The notes under the pieces: model-generated | Told to the model about the DNA's origin: nothing | Seen by the model: only the letters and a program-made list of their open reading frames with translations | The model's database searches: none | Translations under genes and position numbers: made by a program | In this document: in pieces, positions 1-5,963 of the stretch | Layout of the letters: every line of letters starts with the position of its first letter | Numbering within the stretch: position 1 is the stretch's first letter | Assembly: GCA_964406705.1 (NCBI GenBank) | Contig: CAYOSS010000042.1 | Location: forward strand, 1-15,518 | Origin: CAZRRV01 sp964406705 | GTDB lineage: Bacteria; Bacillota; Clostridia; Oscillospirales; Acutalibacteraceae | Length of the DNA: 15,518 bases | Reading direction: 5' to 3'

Positions 1-22
1 GTAAAGAAAAGGAGAGAGAAAT

Positions 23-1555
23 ATGGAAACACTGTACAACGGCATCACAATCCCCGACAACTGGCCGCCGGACTACTCGGAGGAGCAGTACCGCGACCGG
101 CAGCCCGTCCCCTACTTGGACCGCCCTCCGGAGGTCATCAACATCACCGTGGGCAGGCAGCTCTTCGTGGATTCCTTCCTAATCGAGGAGTCCGACCTTG
201 TGCCGGAGTACCACCGCGCCGAAAAGTACGCCGGCAACCCCGTGTTCCGCCCCGAGACCCCGCTCGAGACCCTCGACGCTCCCCCCTGCGCCGCGCCCAA
301 AAGCGGCGGCATATGGTACGATAAGAGCATAGGGCGGTACCGTATGTGGTACGAAGCCGGCTTTCTCAAGGCTATGGCCTACGCGGAAAGCGACGACGGG
401 ATACACTGGGAGCGCCCCGCCCTCGACGTCGTTCCGGGGACTAACCAGATTTTGCCGTATGAGGATGTCGCCTTCCCCGGCGGGGCGTTCCACCTTGTAA
501 ACGGGAGGCAGCGTATCGCCGGCACCGAGTACCTCCGCCCCGACAGCACCGCCGTATTCCCCGACCCGGACGCGAAAGATCCCCGCCAGCGGTTCAAGAT
601 GCTGCTCCGCAACCCCGGCGGGCGCTACCCCGCCATTGTGATGACCTCGCCCGACGGCATTCACTGGGAGAACGCCTCCTTCACCTTCCCCGTCGGGGAC
701 CGCTCCACAATGTTCTACAACCCCTTCCGCAAAAAGTGGGTATTCAGCATCCGTACGGTGGAGGGGGTCCGCCGGCGCAGGTACGCGGAGGCCGACGACT
801 TCCTCACCGGCTTCAGAGATGAAAGCAAATCCGTCCACTGGCTCGCCGCCGACAGCGCCTGCCGCGAGAACCCGTATATCCGCTTTGACCCCACCCTTTA
901 CAATGTGGACGCGGTGGCATACGAAAGCATAATGCTGGGGATGTTCCAGATCCACTACGGGCCCGAGAACGACGTGTGCGACAGTTACGGGGTGCCCAAA
1001 ATCACCGAGCTGATCCCGATGTACAGCAGGGACGGCTTCCACTTCAGCCGTCCATCGCAGCGCTCTATAGTCCAGGCGTCTATGGTGGAGGGCTCCTGGG
1101 ACAGGGGCTACATCGAGTCCGTCGGGGGGATCTGCGACGTCCGCGCCGACGACATCAGGCTTTGGTACATAGGCTTCTCGGGGCTTTTGGACGGCCCCAA
1201 CCGCTCGCCCCGCCGCGACTGCGACGCCGGGACCTACCACGGAGGAGCCCTGGGCTTCGCGACGCTCCGCCGAGACGGCTTCGTCTCGCAAAACGCCGAG
1301 AGCACCGGGAGGCTGCTCACCCGGAGGCTCACCTGCCCGGGGAAATCCCGGCTGCACGCCAACTTCTCCGGCACCCTGTCGGTCCGCGTCCTCGACAACG
1401 AGGGCAGGGAACTGGCACGAAGCGTCCCCGTTACCGCCGACACCACGGCGAGAGAGCTGCCTCTGCCCGGCTTCACCGCCGATCACTCCTCCCGCCCCTT
1501 CCGCCTCGAGTTTACGCTTCGGGAAGGGAAGCTGTACAGCTTCTGGATGGAGTAG
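23..1555 (+). CDS. GH32/GH43-like beta-propeller protein, putative glycoside hydrolase
   Basis: A 510-residue protein with no signal peptide or membrane segment, so probably cytoplasmic. Its repeated S-x-D-G-x-H-(W/F) blade motifs are at residues 123-129 (SDDGIHW), 209-215 (SPDGIHW) and 335-341 (SRDGFHF). These are typical of five-bladed propellers of the GH32/GH43/GH68 superfamily. The N-terminal part (about 46-75) has the LFVDSFLIE and GNPVFRPE strands seen in uncharacterised GH32-like proteins. The last 80 residues (about 428-508) look like a small beta-sandwich that ends in GKLYSFW, also usual for that group. The catalytic acids cannot be assigned by eye, so the substrate is unknown; a sugar or glycoside is the inference. 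The start is ATG at 23, preceded by AAGGAGAG. It converges on the methyltransferase gene, so it is not in an operon with it. Upstream context lies outside the window. Confidence 0.7.
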   Translation: METLYNGITIPDNWPPDYSEEQYRDRQPVPYLDRPPEVINITVGRQLFVDSFLIEESDLVPEYHRAEKYAGNPVFRPETPLETLDAPPCAAPKSGGIWYDKSIGRYRMWYEAGFLKAMAYAESDDGIHWERPALDVVPGTNQILPYEDVAFPGGAFHLVNGRQRIAGTEYLRPDSTAVFPDPDAKDPRQRFKMLLRNPGGRYPAIVMTSPDGIHWENASFTFPVGDRSTMFYNPFRKKWVFSIRTVEGVRRRRYAEADDFLTGFRDESKSVHWLAADSACRENPYIRFDPTLYNVDAVAYESIMLGMFQIHYGPENDVCDSYGVPKITELIPMYSRDGFHFSRPSQRSIVQASMVEGSWDRGYIESVGGICDVRADDIRLWYIGFSGLLDGPNRSPRRDCDAGTYHGGALGFATLRRDGFVSQNAESTGRLLTRRLTCPGKSRLHANFSGTLSVRVLDNEGRELARSVPVTADTTARELPLPGFTADHSSRPFRLEFTLREGKLYSFWME

Positions 1556-1580
1556 ACGGCTCTCGGCTTATAAGGCATAC

Positions 1581-1627
1581 GAAAAAGGCGGTCGGAACCC
1601 CGAAAGGGTTTCGCCGCCTCGGTATGC
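1581..1627 (-). terminator. Rho-independent terminator of the methyltransferase gene
   Basis: Stem AGGCGG (1586-1591) pairs with CCGCCT (1614-1619), and inner AACCC (1596-1600) pairs with GGGTT (1606-1610) around a CGAAA loop. Read on the minus strand the hairpin is followed directly by TTTTT, the classic form. An outer pairing, GCATAC (1575-1580) with GTATGC (1622-1627), extends it. On the plus strand there is no T tract, so it may stop the convergent propeller gene only weakly. Confidence 0.75.
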
Positions 1628-1647
1628 TTCTTGACTGATCAGCCGTG

Positions 1648-2391
1648 TTACAACGTCGACAAGGGGATCTGCCCCGCGTCCTTTCTCGTTTCCGCCTCGC
1701 CGCGCGACAAAATTTCCACCTTGCTGCCCGGTATCTCCAGCCCCCAGCTGTCCCAGCCGTCGTGATTTTTCCTCGCGAAGAGCTCGATTTTCCTTTGCGT
1801 GGGGAACATTTTCGTTATGCCCTCGATGACAATTTCCGGCTTCTCGCTATGCCCGCCCCGACGCGCCGAAACCAGCTGCTTTATATTCCTCGCGCCCCGC
1901 GGGGCGGGAAATTTCCCCCGCTTAAACGCCAGCACAAACTCAGTTTGAGACAGCGTGTACCGCCCGGGGTTATGCACTTGCTTATCCCAAACAAACGCCA
2001 CCGTCTTATACTGAAAACCCCACGCCTCGCCCAAAGCCACCGCGCCCGCCAACTGGGGGCCCGTTGTCCACATAAACAAAACGCAGTCGTCGCTCGCTAT
2101 GGACGCGACATCCAACTCCTTTAGACGACCGAGCTTCAGCGTCGGGTACTTAAAATCCGCCGCGCTGATGAAGATGGCTCTCTTAAAACCGGCGTTCTCG
2201 CTCTTGATACACGACTTGTCGTATTGCATTTTCCCGCCGTAATCCCACGGAGGGTCGGCGTAGATGACATCGTACCGCGCGTTCGGCAAAGGGGGATAAA
2301 TATCCTTCAGAGGGTTAACCTTCCGCCGCCCGACCGCCTCCGGGTTATATTTGGAATAGCCGCTGACCGCGCCCCGCTCTCCCGCCGACAT
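1648..2391 (-). CDS. MT-A70-type adenine-N6 DNA methyltransferase of a MunI-like restriction-modification system
   Basis: A 247-residue methyltransferase. Catalytic motif IV is DPPW (residues 46-49, in DVIYADPPWDYGG), which defines MT-A70-like enzymes that methylate the N6 of adenine using S-adenosylmethionine. A later block, GGHSEKPEIVIEGI (about 179-192), matches the H-S-x-K-P segment of the same family, followed by KIELFAR (about 201-207). It lies back to back with a MunI-like endonuclease, so its likely role is to protect the host recognition site; CAATTG is the site of the MunI system (inference by homology). I chose the ATG at 2391-2389 because AGGGAG lies 8 nt upstream. An in-frame upstream start at 2451 would overlap the -35 box of a strong promoter. 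The gene ends at a Rho-independent terminator shared with the convergent gene. Confidence 0.88.
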   Translation of the reverse strand: MSAGERGAVSGYSKYNPEAVGRRKVNPLKDIYPPLPNARYDVIYADPPWDYGGKMQYDKSCIKSENAGFKRAIFISAADFKYPTLKLGRLKELDVASIASDDCVLFMWTTGPQLAGAVALGEAWGFQYKTVAFVWDKQVHNPGRYTLSQTEFVLAFKRGKFPAPRGARNIKQLVSARRGGHSEKPEIVIEGITKMFPTQRKIELFARKNHDGWDSWGLEIPGSKVEILSRGEAETRKDAGQIPLSTL

Positions 2392-2422
2392 AACATCGCT
2401 CCCTGTCCCACTTGATAAGATT

Positions 2423-2451
2423 ATTATACGCCTCTCGGGGCGGGCAGTCAA
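2423..2451 (-). promoter_or_regulatory. Sigma-A promoter of the methyltransferase gene
   Basis: On the minus strand, TTGACT (2451-2446) and TATAAT (2428-2423) are separated by 17 bp, nearly perfect consensus. Transcription should start near 2416, about 25 nt before the chosen methyltransferase start. No comparable promoter is visible for the divergent endonuclease in the same 85-bp gap. Confidence 0.8.
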
Positions 2452-2476
2452 TATTTATCTGGAAAGGAAAGTCGAG

Positions 2477-3109
2477 ATGGCCACAAACGAGCTTCGACTC
2501 CGCGCCAACTGGCAGAGGGCCGGCGGCGCTAAAGCCCTTAAGGCCGAGGAGCTTTTCCGCGACGGCTTGAGCTCCGCGCTAAACGGCGCGTATCCGGGGC
2601 TGTTCAGGGTGGACAAGCACCCGAAGGATTTCGCGGATATCTACTCCACATATCCCTTACCGCCGGATGTCTTAACCAAAATATACAACGTTGACGTTGC
2701 CGAGCGAAAACCGGACGGAAAGCCGCGATACAGATGGGGCATCACAATGGATTTCGCCATTCGCAATCTGTCAAACGGGAAAACGCTCTTCGGGGAAATC
2801 AAACGGCAGGACGGTTGGACGGAGCATACGGATATGCGCTCGGGAAGAGGCAACGCGCACGAAAGGTCCTGCAAATATTTTACTCCGGGACTTTTAGAGA
2901 CGCTCAGGAGCGCCGGGGGGCTGTCGAAGGAAATACTTCCGTTCTGGCTCGTGTTGGTCGGAGATATCACAAGTGATCCCCGCCGCAACCGGGAGGTGGC
3001 GTTCTGGTTCGGGAAGTACACGAAAAACTACTATATGTGGCGCGACACAAATGATATAGGCGATTTGCTTAACTTCTTCGAGAACAACCTGCTCCCGTAT
3101 TTGCTGTAA
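2477..3109 (+). CDS. MunI-like type II restriction endonuclease
   Basis: A 210-residue protein strongly resembling R.MunI (about 202 residues, cuts C^AATTG). Shared blocks, compared from memory, are RANWQ near the N terminus, LFGEIKRQDGW (104-114), SGRGNAHERSCK (122-133), FTPGLL (135-140) and EILPFW. The PD-(D/E)xK active site is Asp92 (in MDFAI), Glu107 and Lys109 (GEIK). The Pro usually before the first Asp is Met91 here. Arg124 and Arg130 fall in the GRGNAxERS block, which MunI shares with EcoRI and which reads the central AATT (family knowledge). The start is ATG at 2477, with AAAGGAAAG upstream. It is divergent from the cognate methyltransferase, and no controller (C) protein is visible. 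No consensus promoter is seen for this gene, which would favour late or weak expression relative to the methylase. The exact site is inferred from homology. Confidence 0.92.
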   Translation: MATNELRLRANWQRAGGAKALKAEELFRDGLSSALNGAYPGLFRVDKHPKDFADIYSTYPLPPDVLTKIYNVDVAERKPDGKPRYRWGITMDFAIRNLSNGKTLFGEIKRQDGWTEHTDMRSGRGNAHERSCKYFTPGLLETLRSAGGLSKEILPFWLVLVGDITSDPRRNREVAFWFGKYTKNYYMWRDTNDIGDLLNFFENNLLPYLL

Positions 3110-3149
3110 CCGGTAATATGCCGTAAAAAAGAAAGGATGAGTGAGCTTG

Positions 3150-4205
3150 ATGCCGACCACCTCTCCCCGCCGCAACACGGAATACATCACCCTGTTAAAC
3201 GTCATCGCGGCGATATCCGTGGTGATACTCCACACCAACGGGCGCTTCTGGACCTATAGTAATGATAAATGGTGGGGGGGGGGGGCAAATGTAATTGAAT
3301 CGGTTTTCTACTTCGCCGTACCGGTCTTCTTTATGAACACCGGGGCGACCCTGATAGACTATCGGGACCGCTACTCCACGAAACAATACGCAATAAAACG
3401 TATCAATAAGACCTTCCTCCCCTTCGCCGCCTGGAGCGTCATAGCCCTCGTGGCGGGCTCGCTGATAGGCGGCAGCCGGTACCGCAGCGCGCGGGAGGTC
3501 GCGTCGGCGCTGCTCTCCGGGCGCGTCGTCAGCATATACTGGTTCTTCCCCGCGCTGTTCGGGGTATATTTATGCATCCCGCTGTTCGCCTCGGTGGAGA
3601 AGTCCCGGCGGCGGAACGTCTTCTCCTTCCTCGCGGCGGCGGGCTTTATACTGAACTGTCTTGTGCCCTTCGCCGTCTCGCTCACCGGGACCGACTTTCA
3701 TTTCCCCGTGACGGTAGGCGTCGTCTCGGAGTACCTGCTGTACGTGGTTATCGGCTACCTGCTGCGCAATTACGAGACCCCGAAGCCGCTCAAAGTCACA
3801 ATATTTGTCCTCGGCATAGCGGGGCTTGCGGCGCATATAGCGGGCACCCTCGTGCTCTCCCGCCGGGCCGGCGAGATAGTCTCCACCTTCAAGGGGTACA
3901 ATAACCTGCCCTGCGTGCTGTACTCGGTGGCGGTGTGGCTCTTCTTCCGCGACGTAGGCGGGCGGATAATGAACACCCGGCTCGCCCGCCCGGTGCGGTT
4001 CCTCGGCGGCTACACCTTCGGGATTTACCTCACCCACATATTCGCGAAGCGCCTGTTGAACATCGTGCTGGAACATTTCGGGCTGCTCTCGCTCACCAAC
4101 ACGACGGTCTACGCCCTCGGCGCGCCGCTCGTCATAATCCCAGCCTGCGTTTTGGGCATCTGGCTTATTCGGAAGGTTCCGGGCCTCCGAAGGATCGTGC
4201 CGTAG
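3150..4205 (+). CDS. Acyltransferase 3 family integral membrane protein with a G12 tract
   Basis: About 351 residues, very hydrophobic, with roughly ten predicted membrane segments. The first segment carries the family His (VVILHTNG, His28), followed by FYFAVPVFFMNTG and a loop with YSTKQY. The C-terminal membrane segment is followed by a basic tail. This fits the acyltransferase 3 (OafA/WecH-like) family, which moves acetyl or other acyl groups onto cell-surface glycans; the acceptor cannot be told. The Arg that often precedes the His by about ten residues is replaced by Asn17. A run of 12 G (3274-3285) encodes part of Trp42, Gly43-45 and the first base of Ala46. Start: ATG 3150 lies 12 nt after AAAGGA; a GTG at 3141 is only 3 nt from it but also possible (354 residues). 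It lies 31-40 bp after the endonuclease with no terminator between, so co-transcription is possible. Confidence 0.85.
   Translation: MPTTSPRRNTEYITLLNVIAAISVVILHTNGRFWTYSNDKWWGGGANVIESVFYFAVPVFFMNTGATLIDYRDRYSTKQYAIKRINKTFLPFAAWSVIALVAGSLIGGSRYRSAREVASALLSGRVVSIYWFFPALFGVYLCIPLFASVEKSRRRNVFSFLAAAGFILNCLVPFAVSLTGTDFHFPVTVGVVSEYLLYVVIGYLLRNYETPKPLKVTIFVLGIAGLAAHIAGTLVLSRRAGEIVSTFKGYNNLPCVLYSVAVWLFFRDVGGRIMNTRLARPVRFLGGYTFGIYLTHIFAKRLLNIVLEHFGLLSLTNTTVYALGAPLVIIPACVLGIWLIRKVPGLRRIVP
3274..3285 (+). repeat. G12 homopolymer in the acyltransferase coding sequence
   Basis: Twelve consecutive G in frame inside codons 42-46. In this sequence the frame is open (ON). With 11 G the reading becomes Gly-Gly-Gly then CAA ATG TAA (stop). 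With 13 G it becomes GGC AAA TGT AAT TGA (stop). Both slipped frames therefore end within five codons. Confidence 0.9.
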
Positions 4206-4324
4206 GGGGGCACAGCGGCGGTGGGGGGTCGCTCGGCTCCGCCCGGTCCCGGGGGGGGGAGGGGGGGTTGCCTCTCGCTGCGCGAGGGCAGCTTGTTTAT
4301 TCCCCCAGCTATGCTGGGGAACGT

Positions 4325-4380
4325 TGTCCGCTTTTCTTCTCTGCGCCGGAACGGTCCGGCAGAAAGAAGAAAAGCGGACA
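4325..4380. repeat. TGTCCGCTTTTCTTCT hairpin, copy A left arm
   Basis: TGTCCGCTTTTCTTCT at 4325-4340 pairs with AGAAGAAAAGCGGACA ending at 4380. The inner stem is built from the GCGCCGGAACGGTCCGGC region. The left neighbour CCAGCTATGCTGG (4316) is itself a small palindrome that marks the outer edge of the hairpin unit. Confidence 0.85.
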
Positions 4381-5108
4381 GAAAAGAAGTTCAGGCGGAC
4401 CGGCTTGCTCCCACGCCGCTCACTGAGTGGTTTAGGGGTAGCCGCCACCTATACCGCAGCTCTTGCGGTCGCTGACGCGAGGGTGACCCGGAGATACCCC
4501 CGGCGCCGGCTCCGGGACCCCGCCGGGGTCATTCCGGGCTTGCCTTGACCGGTACAAAAGGCTCGCAGGTTAGGGGAAGTGCGCCGCTATCGTTCGGAGC
4601 TCGGCTCTCGTGGGGTAGCTTTTTGCTTGCCGGTCGGGGATAGCTCGCCGATATGCAAGGAGTCTTTCTCCTCCGTGTTGGGGCGGCCCCCTGCGCTCCT
4701 GGCGGGAAGGCGGAGCCGGAACCCCCGGTACCGGTGGACTATCCCATAAATCGCCGCGCTTCCGGGGTGGGGATGGTCGGTAGCCGCCGGGCTACCTCTT
4801 ACGTCTGCGAACCTCCGGGCTCCCCCGGCAGGGGCTCCCCGCACACCCGCAAGCCGGCCAGAACCGGCAAGCAAAAGCTACCCGGAAGCGCCGAGCCTCG
4901 AACGATAGCGGCGCACTTCCCCTAACCTGCGAGCCTTTTGCATCCAACTCTGCGAGGCGGGAATGAATACGGTGAGGCTTCCGAACCGGCGTTGGCGGGA
5001 CCTCCGGGCTACCCTCGTAAGCACAAGACTCGCCGCATAGGTGGCGGCTACCCTCAAACCACTCAGTGAATGGCGTTCGAGTAAGCCGGTCCGCCTGAAC
5101 TTCTTTTC

Positions 5109-5164
5109 TGTCCGCTTTTCTTCTTTCTGCCGGACCGTTCCGGCACAGAGAAGAAAAGCGGACA
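5109..5164. repeat. TGTCCGCTTTTCTTCT hairpin, copy A right arm
   Basis: This is the inverted partner of the hairpin at 4325-4380. The inner sequence CTGCCGGACCGTTCCGGC is the reverse complement of the left-arm version except for a G/A change at the edge. It is followed by CCCCAGCCCAGCTGGG, a small palindrome at the unit border. Confidence 0.85.
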
Positions 5165-5185
5165 TCGTTCCCCAGCCCAGCTGGG

Positions 5186-5300
5186 AATGAAGCCGAGCGC
5201 GTCCGGTGGACGAAACAGCGAAGGCTTCATTTGTGCAGCGGTCGGCGAGGAGCCGCGCTCCAAGCGAGCGACGAGCCGGGCACCGCAAGGTGGGCAAAAG
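5186..5300 (+). repeat. TGAAGCC module, copy 1
   Basis: This 115-bp module begins with TGAAGCC and has GGCTTCA 35 bp downstream, forming a small stem. It continues GCAGCGGTCGGCGAG and ends CACCGCAAGGTGGGCAAAAG. The same module occurs in the opposite orientation at 12504-12617, next to copy B. It looks like a separately inserted short repeat inside the right arm of copy A. Confidence 0.75.
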
Positions 5301-5388
5301 ACTCCCTAAAGCTGAAAGCTCTCTGTCGTCATAGTCTACCCTGCGCAGCGAGAAGCAACCCCCCTCCCCCTCGGGTCCGGGCGGAGCC

Positions 5389-5583
5389 GGACCTTTCGGC
5401 ACCGCAAAGCCCCCCATCGCGCAGCGAGCAGCAGTCCGCCAAGCCGGGCGAATCCGAGCAAGCTCCCGGCCCCGCAAAGCCCCCCCGCGCAGCGAAAACC
5501 GGCCCCTCCCCGGGCCGCGCGGCGCCGCGCAAGCTCCCGCCGCCGCCCGGGTGCCGTTCCCCCGAAAAACTCTTCTGCCCCCG
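5389..5583. repeat. Degenerate repeat module and C-rich spacer before the murA promoter
   Basis: The block from GCGCAGCGAGCAGCAG (about 5418) through CCGAGCAAGCTCCCGGC (5455-5471) reappears at about 12622-12672 with GGGCGGATCCGAGCAA, in the same orientation and also just upstream of a gene. The rest is C-rich and holds a GGGCCGCGCGGCGCCGCGC self-complementary tract near 5513. No gene is seen. The reading frames crossing it have repeat-like composition. Confidence 0.55.
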
Positions 5584-5612
5584 TTGACAAACCCCGCGCC
5601 GTGGCGTATAAT
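5584..5612 (+). promoter_or_regulatory. Consensus sigma-A promoter of the murA operon
   Basis: TTGACA (5584-5589), a 17-bp spacer and TATAAT (5607-5612) are an exact match to consensus. Transcription should begin near 5619. It lies about 350 bp upstream of the murA start and just outside palindrome copy A, and is the best promoter on the plus strand of this window. Confidence 0.9.
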
Positions 5613-5754
5613 ATAAGGGTAGCCGCGCTGGGTGGCGCGGTTCGGTGTGTGTATTTTGCCGCGGCGGCCCCCGTGCCGCGGCGCGGCGTGAGGTTACGCG
5701 GGGTAACATTACGCGAATGGGCGGACCCGGCTCCGTCTTGCCGAGGCACCCAAT
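5613..5754 (+). promoter_or_regulatory. Structured part of the murA leader
   Basis: Noncoding leader with several hairpins. CCGCGC and GCGCGG close a perfect stem at 5623-5640; GCCGCGG and CCGCGGC form a second about 5660-5686; GTTAC and GTAAC form a third about 5693-5707. There is no clear terminator or known riboswitch pattern. It may affect folding or stability of the operon mRNA (inference). Confidence 0.5.
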
Positions 5755-5936
5755 GAGTCACGAGTCGTGAGCAACGGGTCAAGAGTCGCGGATCGTGAGC
5801 AACGGGTTACGAGTCGCGGGTCGCGGGCAGCGGATCGCGGGTCGTGAGTTGCGGGCAGCGGGTCGTAAGCTGCGGGTCGCGGGCAGCGGGTAGTGGATCA
5901 CGGGCGGCGGATCGCGGGCAACAGGTCGCGGACTGT
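5755..5936 (+). repeat. Heptanucleotide tandem repeat, about 25 units, in the murA leader
   Basis: From GAGTCAC at 5755 the sequence can be cut into consecutive 7-mers without a single indel up to about 5929. The consensus is GGGTCGC, with GGGCAGC, GAGTCGT, GGATCGC and GAGCAAC as variants; a 26th unit (5930) is degraded. Most units begin with a purine pair and a G/A-rich triplet, then T/C and C/T-rich ends. The period is not a multiple of three, and the array lies between the promoter and the murA start, so it is not read as protein in the chosen model. Confidence 0.88.
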
Positions 5937-5963
5937 CTTCTTATAAAAACCGGAGATGAAATA

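Larger units (their letters stand above)
4235..5388. repeat. Large nested imperfect palindrome, copy A
   Basis: A 1.15-kb inverted repeat with no convincing gene. The outer arms pair GGCTCCGCCCGG (4235) with its complement ending at 5388, then a G-rich run (4251-4267) with a C-rich run (5359-5370), then TCTCGCTGCGC with GCGCAGCGAGA. Inside, the TGTCCGCTTTTCTTCT hairpin appears in both arms, followed by arms about 4381-4620 and 4870-5108. The latter contain GCCGCCACCTAT (4442) against ATAGGTGGCGGC (5037), GGCTCGCAGGTTAGG (4560) against CCTAACCTGCGAGCC (4921), and GTAGCTTTTTGCTTGCCGGT against ACCGGCAAGCAAAAGCTAC. The central roughly 220 bp is less symmetric. The right arm has an extra module (5186-5300) that the left lacks. 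It is clearly homologous along its length, in the same orientation, to copy B at 11457-12479. Open frames inside are not conserved between copies and look spurious. Confidence 0.85.

Noticed and set aside
179..1486. 435-residue open frame on the minus strand under the propeller gene
   Set aside because: It is a GC-rich shadow of the plus-strand gene, which has family motifs and a ribosome binding site. The minus-strand translation has no recognisable domain.
2392..2451. Upstream extension of the methyltransferase to 2451
   Set aside because: It would cover the -10 and -35 boxes of its own promoter, and the ATG at 2391 has a good ribosome binding site 8 nt upstream.
4325..4380. Rho-independent terminator at the TGTCCGCTTTTCTTCT hairpin
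   Set aside because: The T-rich stretch is within the stem, and no T tract follows the stem on either strand.
4235..5388. Integron attC sites, group II intron or IS element
   Set aside because: There are no attC core motifs, no reverse transcriptase, no transposase and no clear direct repeats at the ends. The multi-level palindromic layout fits none of them.
4878..5477. Long minus-strand frame in palindrome copy A as a protein
   Set aside because: Its sequence is repeat DNA, the same peptides arise from opposite arms, and it is not conserved as a frame in copy B.
5755..5936. CRISPR array
   Set aside because: The units are 7 bp with no spacers, and no cas genes are present.
5844..5963. N-terminal extension of MurA through the heptamer repeat
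   Set aside because: It gives low-complexity residues absent from MurA enzymes. TTG 5964 has a GGAG at proper distance and gives the usual MEKIYINGG start.
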